Positions 8,249 to 15,891 are shown, counted from the stretch's first letter. The stretch is DNA of 18,949 nt from JAYZQT01 sp964412235 (GCA_964412235.1 CAYPNT010000056.1:1-18949), one strand, 5' to 3'. A program made the numbers and translations. Notes: a model not told the origin generated them from the sequence alone.

Positions 8249-9310
8249 CTATTCGAGTGACGCGGCTTGTTCCGTCAGGCTATCTAGTTTTTCCTCAATA
8301 ATGCTTCTGTCAAGGTCGTGTGTTATAAATACTAATCGTGATCTACGGTCGTCGTCAGGCCAGTTACTTAGTTCTGCGGGGTCATGGAACATATGTTGAA
8401 CTCCATGGATCGCGATGGGTTTTTCGCGCCCGGCTATATTCAATATTCCCTTTATCCGAAGCAAACGTTCCCCATGTTGGCCGATTAAAATACGTATCCA
8501 CGCGACGAAGGCTTCCCAATCAATCGGCTTTTCGCGCGTCATACAAAAGGCAGTTATAGCGTCGTCATGCCGGTTTACATTGTGATGGTGATCGTGCTCA
8601 TCAGAGCTTTTTGTATAGTCTTCGTCTCTGAGCCATCTTTGAACGTCCATCGATTTAGTTTTTGGATCGTAAAGCCCGGCGTCAAACAGTTTGTCTGGTG
8701 CAATTTCTCCCATAATTGCTAGTTCTTTTGGAGATCCTGGGTTCAGCTGTTTTAGCCGCGCCATGAGTGACTTTAGTTCGGTGAGTTGAACTAAATCCGA
8801 TTTAGTAATCACAATCCTGTCCGCTACGGCGATCTGTTTTACAGATTCTTTGTGTTTATTCAGTTCATTCTCTGCATTAACGGCATCTACGGTGGTTATG
8901 ATACCGTCGAGTGCATATCTATTAGAGATAACTGGTGCCGTCATAAGTGTATGGATTATGGGAGCTGGATCTGCGAGGCCTGTCGTTTCAATGAGGACGC
9001 GACGGAAATAAGGCACTTCCTCTTTAACTCTCTTCAAGAACAATTCGGAAAGAGCTTTCACAAGGTCACCCTGGACAGTGCAACAAAGGCACCCAGCATT
9101 CAGTAGTATGGTATTATCATCTATTCGCTCGACAAGTTGATGGTCGAGCCCAATTTCTCCGAACTCATTTATGAGGACGGCGGTCTCAACCATTTCTGGA
9201 TGCTTTACCAACTGGTTCAAAAGGGTAGTTTTACCGCTCCCCAAGAAACCAGTGAGAAGAGAAACCTGTATCGGTTCATTTAATGTATCATCGGTTGATG
9301 TATCAATCAT
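8249..9310 (-). CDS. CobW/G3E family GTP-binding metallochaperone
   Basis: A 353-residue G3E GTPase of COG0523. Walker A GFLGSGKTT is at residues 21-29, the metal-binding CxCC motif (C74-L-C76-C77) follows, and ITKSDL with T169-K-S-D172 serves as the guanine-specificity loop. A His/Asp-rich linker near 238-249 leads to a CobW C-terminal domain (about 251-347). Family members use GTP to deliver Zn, Co, Fe or other metals to client proteins; which metal is used here is not readable. The ATG at 9310 overlaps the end of metC by eight bases (ATGATTGA), implying coupling. The frame extends to a TTG at 9328 without a good ribosome site. The modA gene follows after 45 bases. Confidence 0.9.
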   Translation of the reverse strand: MIDTSTDDTLNEPIQVSLLTGFLGSGKTTLLNQLVKHPEMVETAVLINEFGEIGLDHQLVERIDDNTILLNAGCLCCTVQGDLVKALSELFLKRVKEEVPYFRRVLIETTGLADPAPIIHTLMTAPVISNRYALDGIITTVDAVNAENELNKHKESVKQIAVADRIVITKSDLVQLTELKSLMARLKQLNPGSPKELAIMGEIAPDKLFDAGLYDPKTKSMDVQRWLRDEDYTKSSDEHDHHHNVNRHDDAITAFCMTREKPIDWEAFVAWIRILIGQHGERLLRIKGILNIAGREKPIAIHGVQHMFHDPAELSNWPDDDRRSRLVFITHDLDRSIIEEKLDSLTEQAASLE

Positions 9311-10478
9311 TGCCACGTAAACGATCAAATCCCTGTTCCAGATCGTTGATAAGATCGTCAGGGTCCTCTAAGCCAGCGTGGATGCGTATCAGCTGCCCTT
9401 TGGCTTCCCACGAAGTCGCTGTTCGGTTTGCGGTCGGGTTAGCTGGCATTATGAGGCTTTCATAGCCCCCCCAACTCGCACCCATTGCGTAAAGTTTCAT
9501 GCCATCTAGCATTGAGTGGATACTTTCCTCGGGAAAATTAGGTTGGAGAATAAAAGAAAATAGGCCGCTGGCTCCGGAAAAATCTCTTCTCCAAAGATCA
9601 TGTCCGGGGTGGTCCTCTAGTGCGGGGTGGAGAACACGAGCCACCTCCGGTCTGTCACGCAACCAATGGGCTAATTTAAGCCCTGTTTCCTGATGCCGCT
9701 CAAGGCGGATTTTTAACGTTCGAAGTCCGCGCAGTGCTAAATAGATATCATCGGGGCCGGAATTGCATCCTAGAACAGCCGCGGAGGGTCTAACTTTATC
9801 CCACTGCTCCTCTGTTGTAGTAATTAGACCCATCATAACGTCTGAATGCCCCACAATATATTTTGTTGCAGCCATTGCACAAACGTCGACCCCATTTTCA
9901 AAGGGCTTGAAATATATCCCTGCCGACCAAGTGTCATCCATAATAACCACGCATCCAGCTTTATGAGCTTCCGCGGCTATTGCGGGGATATCTTGCATTT
10001 CAAAGGTCAGCGAACCGGGCGCCTCTACATACACGATCTTCGTGTTTTCTTGGATCAAGTTTTTGATGTCGGAGCCGATGGTTGGGTCAAAGTACGTTGT
10101 TTTCACACCGAACCGGCCGATCACGTTGTCACAAAAATTACGAGCTGGACCGTATACACAGTCGACCATTAGAACGTGATCACCTTGGGCAAGATAGGCG
10201 AGCATTGCCGCATTTATAGCGGCGAGGCCTGACGAAACTGCGACGGAACGATACCCGCCAGAAACTGAGGCAAACGCTTCTTCTAATGCCTCGTGTGTTG
10301 GAGTGCCGTGTCGACCATATGTGTATACGCCGGGCTCCCAGCGGCGGTCTCTGCGGCTTTGCATTTCCGCAACGCTACCCCAAGCAATCGTAGAGGCGTG
10401 ATATACTGGTGGATTTATAATGCCGTGGTTGGCTTCTGGATCTCGTCCTTTATGGACAATTTTGGTATCTTCTTTCAT
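9303..10478 (-). CDS. metC: Cystathionine beta-lyase (Cys/Met metabolism PLP enzyme)
   Basis: A 391-residue PLP enzyme of the Cys/Met metabolism family. The phosphate-contact segment YGRHGTPTHEALEE is at 54-67, SSGLAA at 82-87, DDTW at 181-184 (coenzyme-ring Asp), and AATKYIVGHSD holds the Schiff-base Lys206. The YxRxxxPT form and the IMDDTW segment fit MetC-type lyases, which split cystathionine to homocysteine, pyruvate and ammonia, better than gamma-synthases. Some family members act instead as cysteine desulfhydrases, so the exact substrate is moderately sure. The start is ATG at 10478 with AAGG just upstream. sseA lies 48 bases upstream on the same strand and the CobW-type gene overlaps the 3' end. 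Confidence 0.88.
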   Translation of the reverse strand: MKEDTKIVHKGRDPEANHGIINPPVYHASTIAWGSVAEMQSRRDRRWEPGVYTYGRHGTPTHEALEEAFASVSGGYRSVAVSSGLAAINAAMLAYLAQGDHVLMVDCVYGPARNFCDNVIGRFGVKTTYFDPTIGSDIKNLIQENTKIVYVEAPGSLTFEMQDIPAIAAEAHKAGCVVIMDDTWSAGIYFKPFENGVDVCAMAATKYIVGHSDVMMGLITTTEEQWDKVRPSAAVLGCNSGPDDIYLALRGLRTLKIRLERHQETGLKLAHWLRDRPEVARVLHPALEDHPGHDLWRRDFSGASGLFSFILQPNFPEESIHSMLDGMKLYAMGASWGGYESLIMPANPTANRTATSWEAKGQLIRIHAGLEDPDDLINDLEQGFDRLRGND

Positions 10479-10526
10479 GACCTTACTAAACTGATTTGAT
10501 TTAGGTGCACTTTATACGGGTGGAGT

Positions 10527-11372
10527 TTAAGTTTCCACTGGCGTGTCGTCTCTACTTCCCCATTCGCTCCATGAGCCGTCATAGATTGTAACATCCGAGC
10601 GCCCAATAAGATTTAATGCGAGAGCTAGTACGCACGCTGTGACGCCTGATCCACAGGTTGTTACAACCGGTTTTTCTGCGTCAAGACCAACTTTCGAGAA
10701 TGTTTCCCGAAGTGTCTCAATAGTTTGAAATGTGCCAAACACCGGATCAATTAATTTATCAAAAGGAAGGTTTAAACTGCCGGGAATGTGGCCCGGGCGA
10801 CATTCGGGTCGCGGCTCTGGAGCCGATCCCGTATACCGTGGGGAGGATCGTGCGTCGATAATTTGGTTAGCGTTAGTTTTGAGATTTGCAAATATTTGTT
10901 CGATTGATTGAACCATATTTGGCTTCATTAGAGCCTTGTAATCGCTGACCTTTGTTTTTGTAGTTTCAGCGGTCGTAGGCCGGTCCTCTAATTTCCATTT
11001 GTTGAGGCCACCATCCAAGACTGAGACCCTGTTATGACCGAAGACACGAAGGGTCCACCACACTCGGGGCGATGTCATCATTTTTACATTATCGTAAACA
11101 ATAACGTGGTGATTATTTTGGACACCAAGTCTGTTCATGTGCTCCTGAAAGATTTTAGTTGGTGGCAGCATGTGGGGTAGGGTGCTGTTTGGATCCGAGA
11201 TCTCATCCAGGTCCCAGAAAACAGCGGTCGGGATATGGCATTGGTTGTATTCGTCTCGCCCATCACGAGTTACATTAGGAAGATACCAGGTTGCATCAAC
11301 GAGTAAGAGATGACGCGTATCAAGGTTTTCGCCAAGCCAATTCGTATCAACAAGGACGGGAATGTCTGGCAC
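10527..11372 (-). CDS. sseA: 3-mercaptopyruvate sulfurtransferase
   Basis: A 281-residue protein of two rhodanese domains, the first without an active cysteine (about 5-135) and the second catalytic (about 155-278). Cys240 opens the loop CGSGVTA at 240-246, which marks 3-mercaptopyruvate sulfurtransferases rather than thiosulfate sulfurtransferases. YDGSWSEWG at 264-272 is also typical. The enzyme moves the sulfur of 3-mercaptopyruvate to cyanide, thiols or proteins as persulfide. The start is GTG at 11372, ten bases after AGGAG; no good ATG lies near. It follows the CopD-like gene by 32 bases and precedes metC, so the two sulfur amino acid enzymes are likely expressed together. Confidence 0.92.
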   Translation of the reverse strand: MPDIPVLVDTNWLGENLDTRHLLLVDATWYLPNVTRDGRDEYNQCHIPTAVFWDLDEISDPNSTLPHMLPPTKIFQEHMNRLGVQNNHHVIVYDNVKMMTSPRVWWTLRVFGHNRVSVLDGGLNKWKLEDRPTTAETTKTKVSDYKALMKPNMVQSIEQIFANLKTNANQIIDARSSPRYTGSAPEPRPECRPGHIPGSLNLPFDKLIDPVFGTFQTIETLRETFSKVGLDAEKPVVTTCGSGVTACVLALALNLIGRSDVTIYDGSWSEWGSRDDTPVET

Positions 11373-11404
11373 CTATTTATTTCTCCTTTCTATAGTTTTC
11401 CTAC

Positions 11405-11860
11405 CTACCAATATCGACCGGATGCTCCAATGACGGCGTTAGCAAGGCCGATAATCAAATTAGTTGTAACCAGAATCCGAATTTGGTTGAGGTTTGCTCC
11501 TGCCATCGGAAAATCTTCGTTTGCTAGTGCTAATTTAAATCGTTTGTATGGGGCAAACCATAGATGCAGATATATTGCTATCATAACCCAACCTATCCCA
11601 TGCATGAGATGGCCGTGGATAGGCATGTTTGAGAAACTTCCCCAAATTGCAAATATCATCCAATACCCAGATAAGGGTAGTAGGAATACAATGAGCCAAA
11701 CCCACGGGAAAAATTTTTCAAATGTTCTTCCCCATAGTGGTGCGCGGATTGGGGGCTGCAGTTCGCCTGCGGCAAAGCGCAGAACCATGATGGCAAAGAA
11801 CATCCCCCCAACCCAAATAATTGCTGATACTAAGTGAATTGCAATCGCAATAGTGATCAT
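11405..11860 (-). CDS. Small CopD-like integral membrane protein
   Basis: A 151-residue membrane protein with four predicted helices (about 4-27, 52-73, 86-104 and 129-146). The first, IHLVSAIIWVGGMFF (8-22), is the His-plus-WVGG signature of CopD-type and related small membrane proteins; further histidines are His82, His84, His87 and His99, the last within helix 3. CopD-type proteins act in copper uptake, and some relatives bind haem, so a metal or haem role is plausible but not proved. The start is ATG at 11860 without a strong ribosome site. It heads the minus-strand series leading to sseA and is divergent from the MoxR gene. Confidence 0.75.
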   Translation of the reverse strand: MITIAIAIHLVSAIIWVGGMFFAIMVLRFAAGELQPPIRAPLWGRTFEKFFPWVWLIVFLLPLSGYWMIFAIWGSFSNMPIHGHLMHGIGWVMIAIYLHLWFAPYKRFKLALANEDFPMAGANLNQIRILVTTNLIIGLANAVIGASGRYW

Positions 11861-11943
11861 TTTAGTGTGCTCGCTTGATTGGTGGTAGGGTGTGCATTAG
11901 GTTTCTTTAGCATTCTAATCCTATCCTCCAGAAAGATCACTTC
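11861..11943. other. Divergent intergenic region without clear signals
   Basis: Eighty-three bases lie between the CopD-like gene (minus) and the MoxR gene (plus). It should contain both promoters, but I see no convincing -35/-10 pair, operator or hairpin. The MoxR start has only a weak purine stretch (AGAAAGA) upstream. Confidence 0.5.
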
Positions 11944-12786
11944 ATGAAATTTACCGGTACAGACACTTATGTTGCGACAGAAGATCTAATGACTGCTGTC
12001 AACGCTGCAATCACCCTAGAACGCCCTTTATTGGTCAAAGGTGAACCCGGTACCGGTAAGACTTTATTAGCGATAGAAGTAGCCGAGGCTCTTGGTATGC
12101 CGTTTTATGAGTGGCATATCAAGTCCACCACAAAAGCAAATCATGGTTTGTATGAATACGATGCGGTATCTCGTTTAAGGGACTCTCAGTTAGGGGATGA
12201 CCGGGTACAAGACATTAATAACTATATAAAACGTGGTATGCTTTGGGAGGCGTTTAGTTCAGACAAGCCTTCAGTTCTCTTGATCGATGAGATTGACAAG
12301 GCTGATATAGAATTTCCAAATGATCTACTGCGTGAGTTGGATCGGATGGAGTTCTATGTATATGAAACCAAGGAAACAATTAAAGCCATTAATAGACCGG
12401 TTGTAATCATTACCTCAAATAATGAAAAAGAGCTCCCAGATGCCTTCCTTCGGCGGTGTTTCTTTCATTATATCCGCTTTCCTGAAGAAGAAACGATGGA
12501 GAAGATCGTTAAGGTCCATTTTCCAGATATCAAAAAACGACTTTTGAAGGAAGCGATGGAAGTATTTTTTACCATCCGAGATGTAAACGGGATAAAGAAA
12601 AAGCCGTCGACTTCCGAATTACTTGATTGGATTAAACTCCTGCTAGCAGAAGATATCGACCCAGAAACATTGAGAGGGGACGCTACGAAGGCTATACCAA
12701 AGTTACACGGTGCCCTTTTGAAAAATGAGCAAGATGTACATATGTTTGAACGCCTTGCCTTTATGTCGAGGCGGCAAGATTCCTAA
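11944..12786 (+). CDS. MoxR-family AAA+ ATPase
   Basis: A 280-residue AAA+ ATPase of the MoxR group. Walker A GEPGTGKT is at 33-40, Walker B VLLIDEID at 111-118, sensor 1 is in ITSNN at 156-160, and the Arg-finger region DAFLRR is at 166-171. A helical lid follows to residue 280. MoxR proteins act as ATP-driven chaperones that assemble or activate metalloenzymes and complexes, usually with a VWA-domain partner; CoxD and NorQ are known examples. The VWA gene begins eight bases downstream, so the two form a classic pair. The client is not identifiable from the window. Confidence 0.93.
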   Translation: MKFTGTDTYVATEDLMTAVNAAITLERPLLVKGEPGTGKTLLAIEVAEALGMPFYEWHIKSTTKANHGLYEYDAVSRLRDSQLGDDRVQDINNYIKRGMLWEAFSSDKPSVLLIDEIDKADIEFPNDLLRELDRMEFYVYETKETIKAINRPVVIITSNNEKELPDAFLRRCFFHYIRFPEEETMEKIVKVHFPDIKKRLLKEAMEVFFTIRDVNGIKKKPSTSELLDWIKLLLAEDIDPETLRGDATKAIPKLHGALLKNEQDVHMFERLAFMSRRQDS

Positions 12787-12794
12787 GGTCATCG

Positions 12795-13988
12795 ATGTTT
12801 GTTGATTTTTTTTACCAGCTACGTGAAGCGCGGTTGCCTGTTACAATCCGTGAGTTTTTGACGTTTCTAGAGGCACTCGATAAAGGGGTGTCACAGGGCA
12901 GCGTCGACGAATTCTATTTCTTGGCAAGGGCAAGCCTGATTAAGGATGAGCGGTTTTTCGATGCTTTTGACCTTGTTTTTGAAAACTTTTTCAAAGGTGC
13001 GATCCATAAAACTGAGGGTCTACTGGAAGAATATATTCCTGAAGACTGGTTGCAGGGTATCGCCCGCGAAATATTTACAGAGGAAGAAATTGACGAGTTG
13101 TCCTTTGAAGAGTTGATGGAGGAATTGGCAAAGCGTCTCCAAGAGCAAGAGGGACAGCATCACGGAGGAAACCGGTGGATTGGCACGGGCGGGACTGCCC
13201 CCTTCGGGAATGGAGGTCAAAACCCACGTGGCTTTCGGATGGGTGGTGAGGGAGGAGGTAAGAGTGCTACGAAGGTGTGGCAGAAACGAGATTTTCGTTC
13301 ATTAAGAGGGGAAACGGAAATAGGCACGCGGAACATGAAGATGGCACTGCGGCGTTTGAGAAAATTTGTCAGGGAAGGTGCAGAGGACGAATTCGATCTT
13401 GATGAAACGATCAAATCGACAGCTGATAGGGGAGGAATGCTCGACATAAAAATGCGGGCGGAGCGGAAAAACAAGGTGAAGGTCTTAACGTTGTTTGATA
13501 TAGGCGGGTCGATGGATAGTTTTATAAAGATTTCGGAAGAGCTTTTCTCTGCCGTCCGAACAGAATTTAAGCATCTTGAATACTATTATTTTCATAATTT
13601 TCTTTATGAACGGGTTTGGCGTCAAAACCGGCGCGGTTATAACGAGTGGGTTCCTACTTTTGAGTTAATGAATACTTATAGCGCGGACTGGAAAGTTATT
13701 TTTGTAGGGGATGCTACGATGAGTCCGTTCGAAATTACTGAAGTGGGTGGATCTATTGAACATTGGAATGAAGAACCAGGAGAGACCTGGCTTCGCCGAC
13801 TTCTATCTACTTATCCAGACACTGTGTGGCTAAACCCGGTGCCACCCGAACGTTGGATGTCTACGCCGAGCATTCGCATGACCTACCAACTTCTCGAAGG
13901 TAGAATGTTTCCTTTAACTGTTGACGGGTTGGATGGGGCTATGAAGCTCTTGCGGCAAGGTCGTCAATCTTCAAAAAATTATCATTGA
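12795..13988 (+). CDS. VWA domain-containing CoxE-like protein (MoxR partner)
   Basis: A 397-residue protein with an N-terminal helical region (1-115), a Gly-rich low-complexity stretch (about 123-156), then a VWA domain from about 228. The MIDAS-like motif is FDIGGSMD (234-241), where the first Ser of the usual DxSxS is Gly237; I recall the same DxGGS form in the COG3825 family, so this looks family-wide and not a defect. FVGDATMSP at 303-311 supplies the later MIDAS segment. Such proteins work with MoxR ATPases to remodel a target protein, and this pair is common in alphaproteobacteria. The start is ATG at 12795, with AAGG overlapping the MoxR stop. No membrane segment is seen. Confidence 0.92.
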   Translation: MFVDFFYQLREARLPVTIREFLTFLEALDKGVSQGSVDEFYFLARASLIKDERFFDAFDLVFENFFKGAIHKTEGLLEEYIPEDWLQGIAREIFTEEEIDELSFEELMEELAKRLQEQEGQHHGGNRWIGTGGTAPFGNGGQNPRGFRMGGEGGGKSATKVWQKRDFRSLRGETEIGTRNMKMALRRLRKFVREGAEDEFDLDETIKSTADRGGMLDIKMRAERKNKVKVLTLFDIGGSMDSFIKISEELFSAVRTEFKHLEYYYFHNFLYERVWRQNRRGYNEWVPTFELMNTYSADWKVIFVGDATMSPFEITEVGGSIEHWNEEPGETWLRRLLSTYPDTVWLNPVPPERWMSTPSIRMTYQLLEGRMFPLTVDGLDGAMKLLRQGRQSSKNYH

Positions 13989-14024
13989 GTTTTTTTATCG
14001 CTAATACGAGACGGAGTGCACCTT

Positions 14025-14561
14025 ATGAAGATTTTAATATCATTTTTTGTGTATGTGTTTCTGTTATGTATGGGGACGGCTTCAGCTGGTGCACAATCCC
14101 ACAATGAAATCAGTGAAAAAGAGTGTCATCATAATTTAACAGGTGTGAAGATTCAAAACGTATGGGCTCGAGCAACTCCCGGAAAATTGACCAACGGTGC
14201 GGCATACCTGACTATCCATAACAAAGGCAGTGAGGCCGACCGTTTAATGTTTGTGAGGAGCGGTGCGGCTGAGCGGATCGAAATTCATACCCATACAATG
14301 GACAAAAACGTTATGCGAATGAGGCAGATTGACGGTGTAGATGTTCTTCCGCGCACTTCGGTGGTATTTAAGCCGGGTGGATACCACCTGATGTTAATTG
14401 GTCTTCATAAACCACTGCGAAAAGGCGAACACTTCTGGGCGGAATTTGTTTTCAAAAGGTCCGGCAGTCTAAAGAGTATTGTAAAAGTAATGGGTGTTGG
14501 AGCCTCTCACGGTAATGTGAGGCCTAAGACGGGGCACAACAATAGTTCTCATAAACACTAG
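14025..14561 (+). CDS. Exported PCu(A)C copper chaperone
   Basis: A 178-residue protein with a signal peptide (hydrophobic about 3-17, likely cleavage near residues 21-23) and a PCu(A)C domain (about 40-160). The copper motif H-x10-M-x21-H-x-M fits exactly: His88, Met99, His121 and Met123. The tail is His-rich (HNNSSHKH), and a Cys-His-His lies at 34-36 just after the signal, so extra copper sites are possible. Members carry Cu(I) in the periplasm, often to the CuA centre of cytochrome oxidase with Sco. The frame opens at GTG 14016, but the ATG at 14025 is preferred since GGAG lies at 14013-14016, eight bases before it. It follows the VWA gene by 36 bases and may share its transcript. Confidence 0.9.
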   Translation: MKILISFFVYVFLLCMGTASAGAQSHNEISEKECHHNLTGVKIQNVWARATPGKLTNGAAYLTIHNKGSEADRLMFVRSGAAERIEIHTHTMDKNVMRMRQIDGVDVLPRTSVVFKPGGYHLMLIGLHKPLRKGEHFWAEFVFKRSGSLKSIVKVMGVGASHGNVRPKTGHNNSSHKH

Positions 14562-14588
14562 TGAACATCCCTGAAAGCACATAATAAT

Positions 14589-15116
14589 TTAGGTTGTGCG
14601 CGGTGGCTTGCCTGGGTTCTCGTAACCACAATCTGGACAAATGCGTAATTTGGGATCTCCATAGTATTCTTCAAATACCGGTGGAAGATCACGCACGAGA
14701 TCCGTTACTTGTACTTCTCGCCGATGCACTTTGGCGTCACACTGTTCGCAATACCATTCAAAAGCATCATGCTCACCAGGTTGCCGAATTCTTTCAATAA
14801 CGAGGCCAGCAGTTCCAGCTGGGCGTTGAGGTGAATGCCGGGTATGTGCCGGTAACAGTAATATTTCCCCTTCGCGAATTGGCATATCCCTAGGTTTTCC
14901 ATCTTCGATTATTCGTAGGTTCATATCTCCGCGCAGTTGATAAAAAAATTCGTCGCCCGGATCGTCGTGGTAGTCGGTTCTAACATTCGGACCGCCAACG
15001 ACCGTAATCATAAACTCGCCGTCTTCCCATACTTGTGCGTTTCCAACGGGAGGTTTGAGAACGTCAGCATGGTCATCAATCCATTGCATGAGATTTAAGG
15101 GGAGACGCGTTGCCAT
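14589..15116 (-). CDS. nbaC: 3-hydroxyanthranilate 3,4-dioxygenase
   Basis: A 175-residue cupin dioxygenase that opens the ring of 3-hydroxyanthranilate to 2-amino-3-carboxymuconate semialdehyde. Iron ligands equal to those of the Cupriavidus enzyme are visible: His50, Glu56 and His94, with substrate contacts Arg46, Arg98 and Glu109. A second, rubredoxin-like iron site is complete at Cys123, Cys126, Cys160 and Cys163, as in bacterial enzymes. The start is ATG at 15116 with GGAG seven bases upstream. It follows the RidA-family gene by 24 bases on the same strand. The neighbours point to the kynurenine or 2-aminomuconate route; ACMS decarboxylase and the semialdehyde dehydrogenase are not in the window. 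The symbol haaO is also used. Confidence 0.95.
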   Translation of the reverse strand: MATRLPLNLMQWIDDHADVLKPPVGNAQVWEDGEFMITVVGGPNVRTDYHDDPGDEFFYQLRGDMNLRIIEDGKPRDMPIREGEILLLPAHTRHSPQRPAGTAGLVIERIRQPGEHDAFEWYCEQCDAKVHRREVQVTDLVRDLPPVFEEYYGDPKLRICPDCGYENPGKPPRTT

Positions 15117-15140
15117 GTTTAATCTCCGTGTTGTCTTTGT

Positions 15141-15554
15141 TTAGTTGTTACAGATCGCAGTACATTCAACCTCAATGTCGAATTCCCACGGCCAAGAGCC
15201 AACAGTTACAAAAGTACGTGCCGGCGGATCTTTTGGAAAGAATTTCTTATATTCTTCATTAACCGTGTCGAAATATGCCGAATTTGAAATATAAATATTG
15301 ACCTTTACGACTTCCTCTAACGACGACCCTGCCGCCTTTAGACAATCCCGAACATTACGAAGGGACATTCTTGTTTGCTTGGATATGTCACCATTAATAA
15401 TTTTACCTGTCTTTGTATCGAGCGGCGGAAGACCAGAAACAAATACAAAACCGTTTGCCTTTACCGCTGGCGATAGTGGGACCTTGCCTTTTGCTAAAGC
15501 TTCGGACATTCCCGGCATGTAGACACATTCTTTCTTCGTTCTCGCTTGAACCAT
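15141..15554 (-). CDS. RidA-family protein, candidate 2-aminomuconate deaminase
   Basis: A 137-residue protein of the RidA/YjgF/UK114 family. The core can be read from VPLSPAVKANGFVFVSG (25-41) through PPARTFVTVG (110-119), with Arg113 and Glu130 (EVECTAI) at the usual active-site positions. RidA proteins hydrolyse enamines and imines; one branch (AmnD/NbaF) is the 2-aminomuconate deaminase of 2-aminophenol and 3-hydroxyanthranilate breakdown. Its place directly before the 3-hydroxyanthranilate dioxygenase gene favours that role, by inference. The start is ATG at 15554 with GGAGG eight bases upstream. A small unknown gene ends 19 bases before it. Confidence 0.85.
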   Translation of the reverse strand: MVQARTKKECVYMPGMSEALAKGKVPLSPAVKANGFVFVSGLPPLDTKTGKIINGDISKQTRMSLRNVRDCLKAAGSSLEEVVKVNIYISNSAYFDTVNEEYKKFFPKDPPARTFVTVGSWPWEFDIEVECTAICNN

Positions 15555-15573
15555 TTTATGGCCTCCAGGTATA

Positions 15574-15891
15574 CTATTCGGTAAAATAAAAATTATCCGG
15601 TATTAAATCGATTACGTTATCCATCGTTTGAACCGTGCCGATCACAATACCCTCAGCCTCATCCTTTATGATATACTTACCGTTGCTTCGCTTTGATATT
15701 CGGTATGTTACGTATGGTTTTGGGCCATTGTCCCCAGAATAAAGCAGAAAACTTTCGCGGCCATTTTCTTTTACTTGATCACATCGGCACCAACGTCGCA
15801 TCAATCGGACTTTATTTTGTAAAGCTTGAATCTTTTTGACGTCGGTCTCGGAGAACCGTGAAAGGTCAAGGTTCACGACATTTTCATTCAT
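15574..15891 (-). CDS. Small protein of unknown function
   Basis: A 105-residue protein that I do not recognise. It has no signal peptide or membrane segment. Residues 1-37 are polar and probably helical (NLDLSRFSETDVKKIQAL), followed by a short Trp-Cys-Arg-Cys motif and a beta-rich second half ending in acidic and aromatic residues. It reads as a genuine gene: composition is normal, the frame fits between neighbours, and it precedes the RidA gene by 19 bases in the same direction. The start is ATG at 15891, but no strong ribosome site precedes it. It may belong to the 3-hydroxyanthranilate operon; a binding or regulatory role is only a guess. Confidence 0.7.
   Translation of the reverse strand: MNENVVNLDLSRFSETDVKKIQALQNKVRLMRRWCRCDQVKENGRESFLLYSGDNGPKPYVTYRISKRSNGKYIIKDEAEGIVIGTVQTMDNVIDLIPDNFYFTE

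Noticed and set aside
11310..11837. A plus-strand open frame of 175 codons across the CopD-like gene and sseA start
   Set aside because: It overlaps two well-supported minus-strand genes, lacks a signal of its own, and its composition is that of an antisense frame.
11944..13988. Naming the MoxR/VWA genes coxD and coxE
   Set aside because: The VWA protein looks closer to the general COG3825 family, common in bacteria without CO dehydrogenase, and no cox structural gene is in the window.
13975..14010. Terminator after the VWA gene (A-run, then a T-run)
   Set aside because: The A- and T-runs would pair only as a weak A-T stem with no GC-rich part; not a convincing intrinsic terminator.
14016..14024. 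GTG start for the PCu(A)C gene
   Set aside because: The only good ribosome site overlaps the GTG itself, which leaves the ATG nine bases downstream as the better start.
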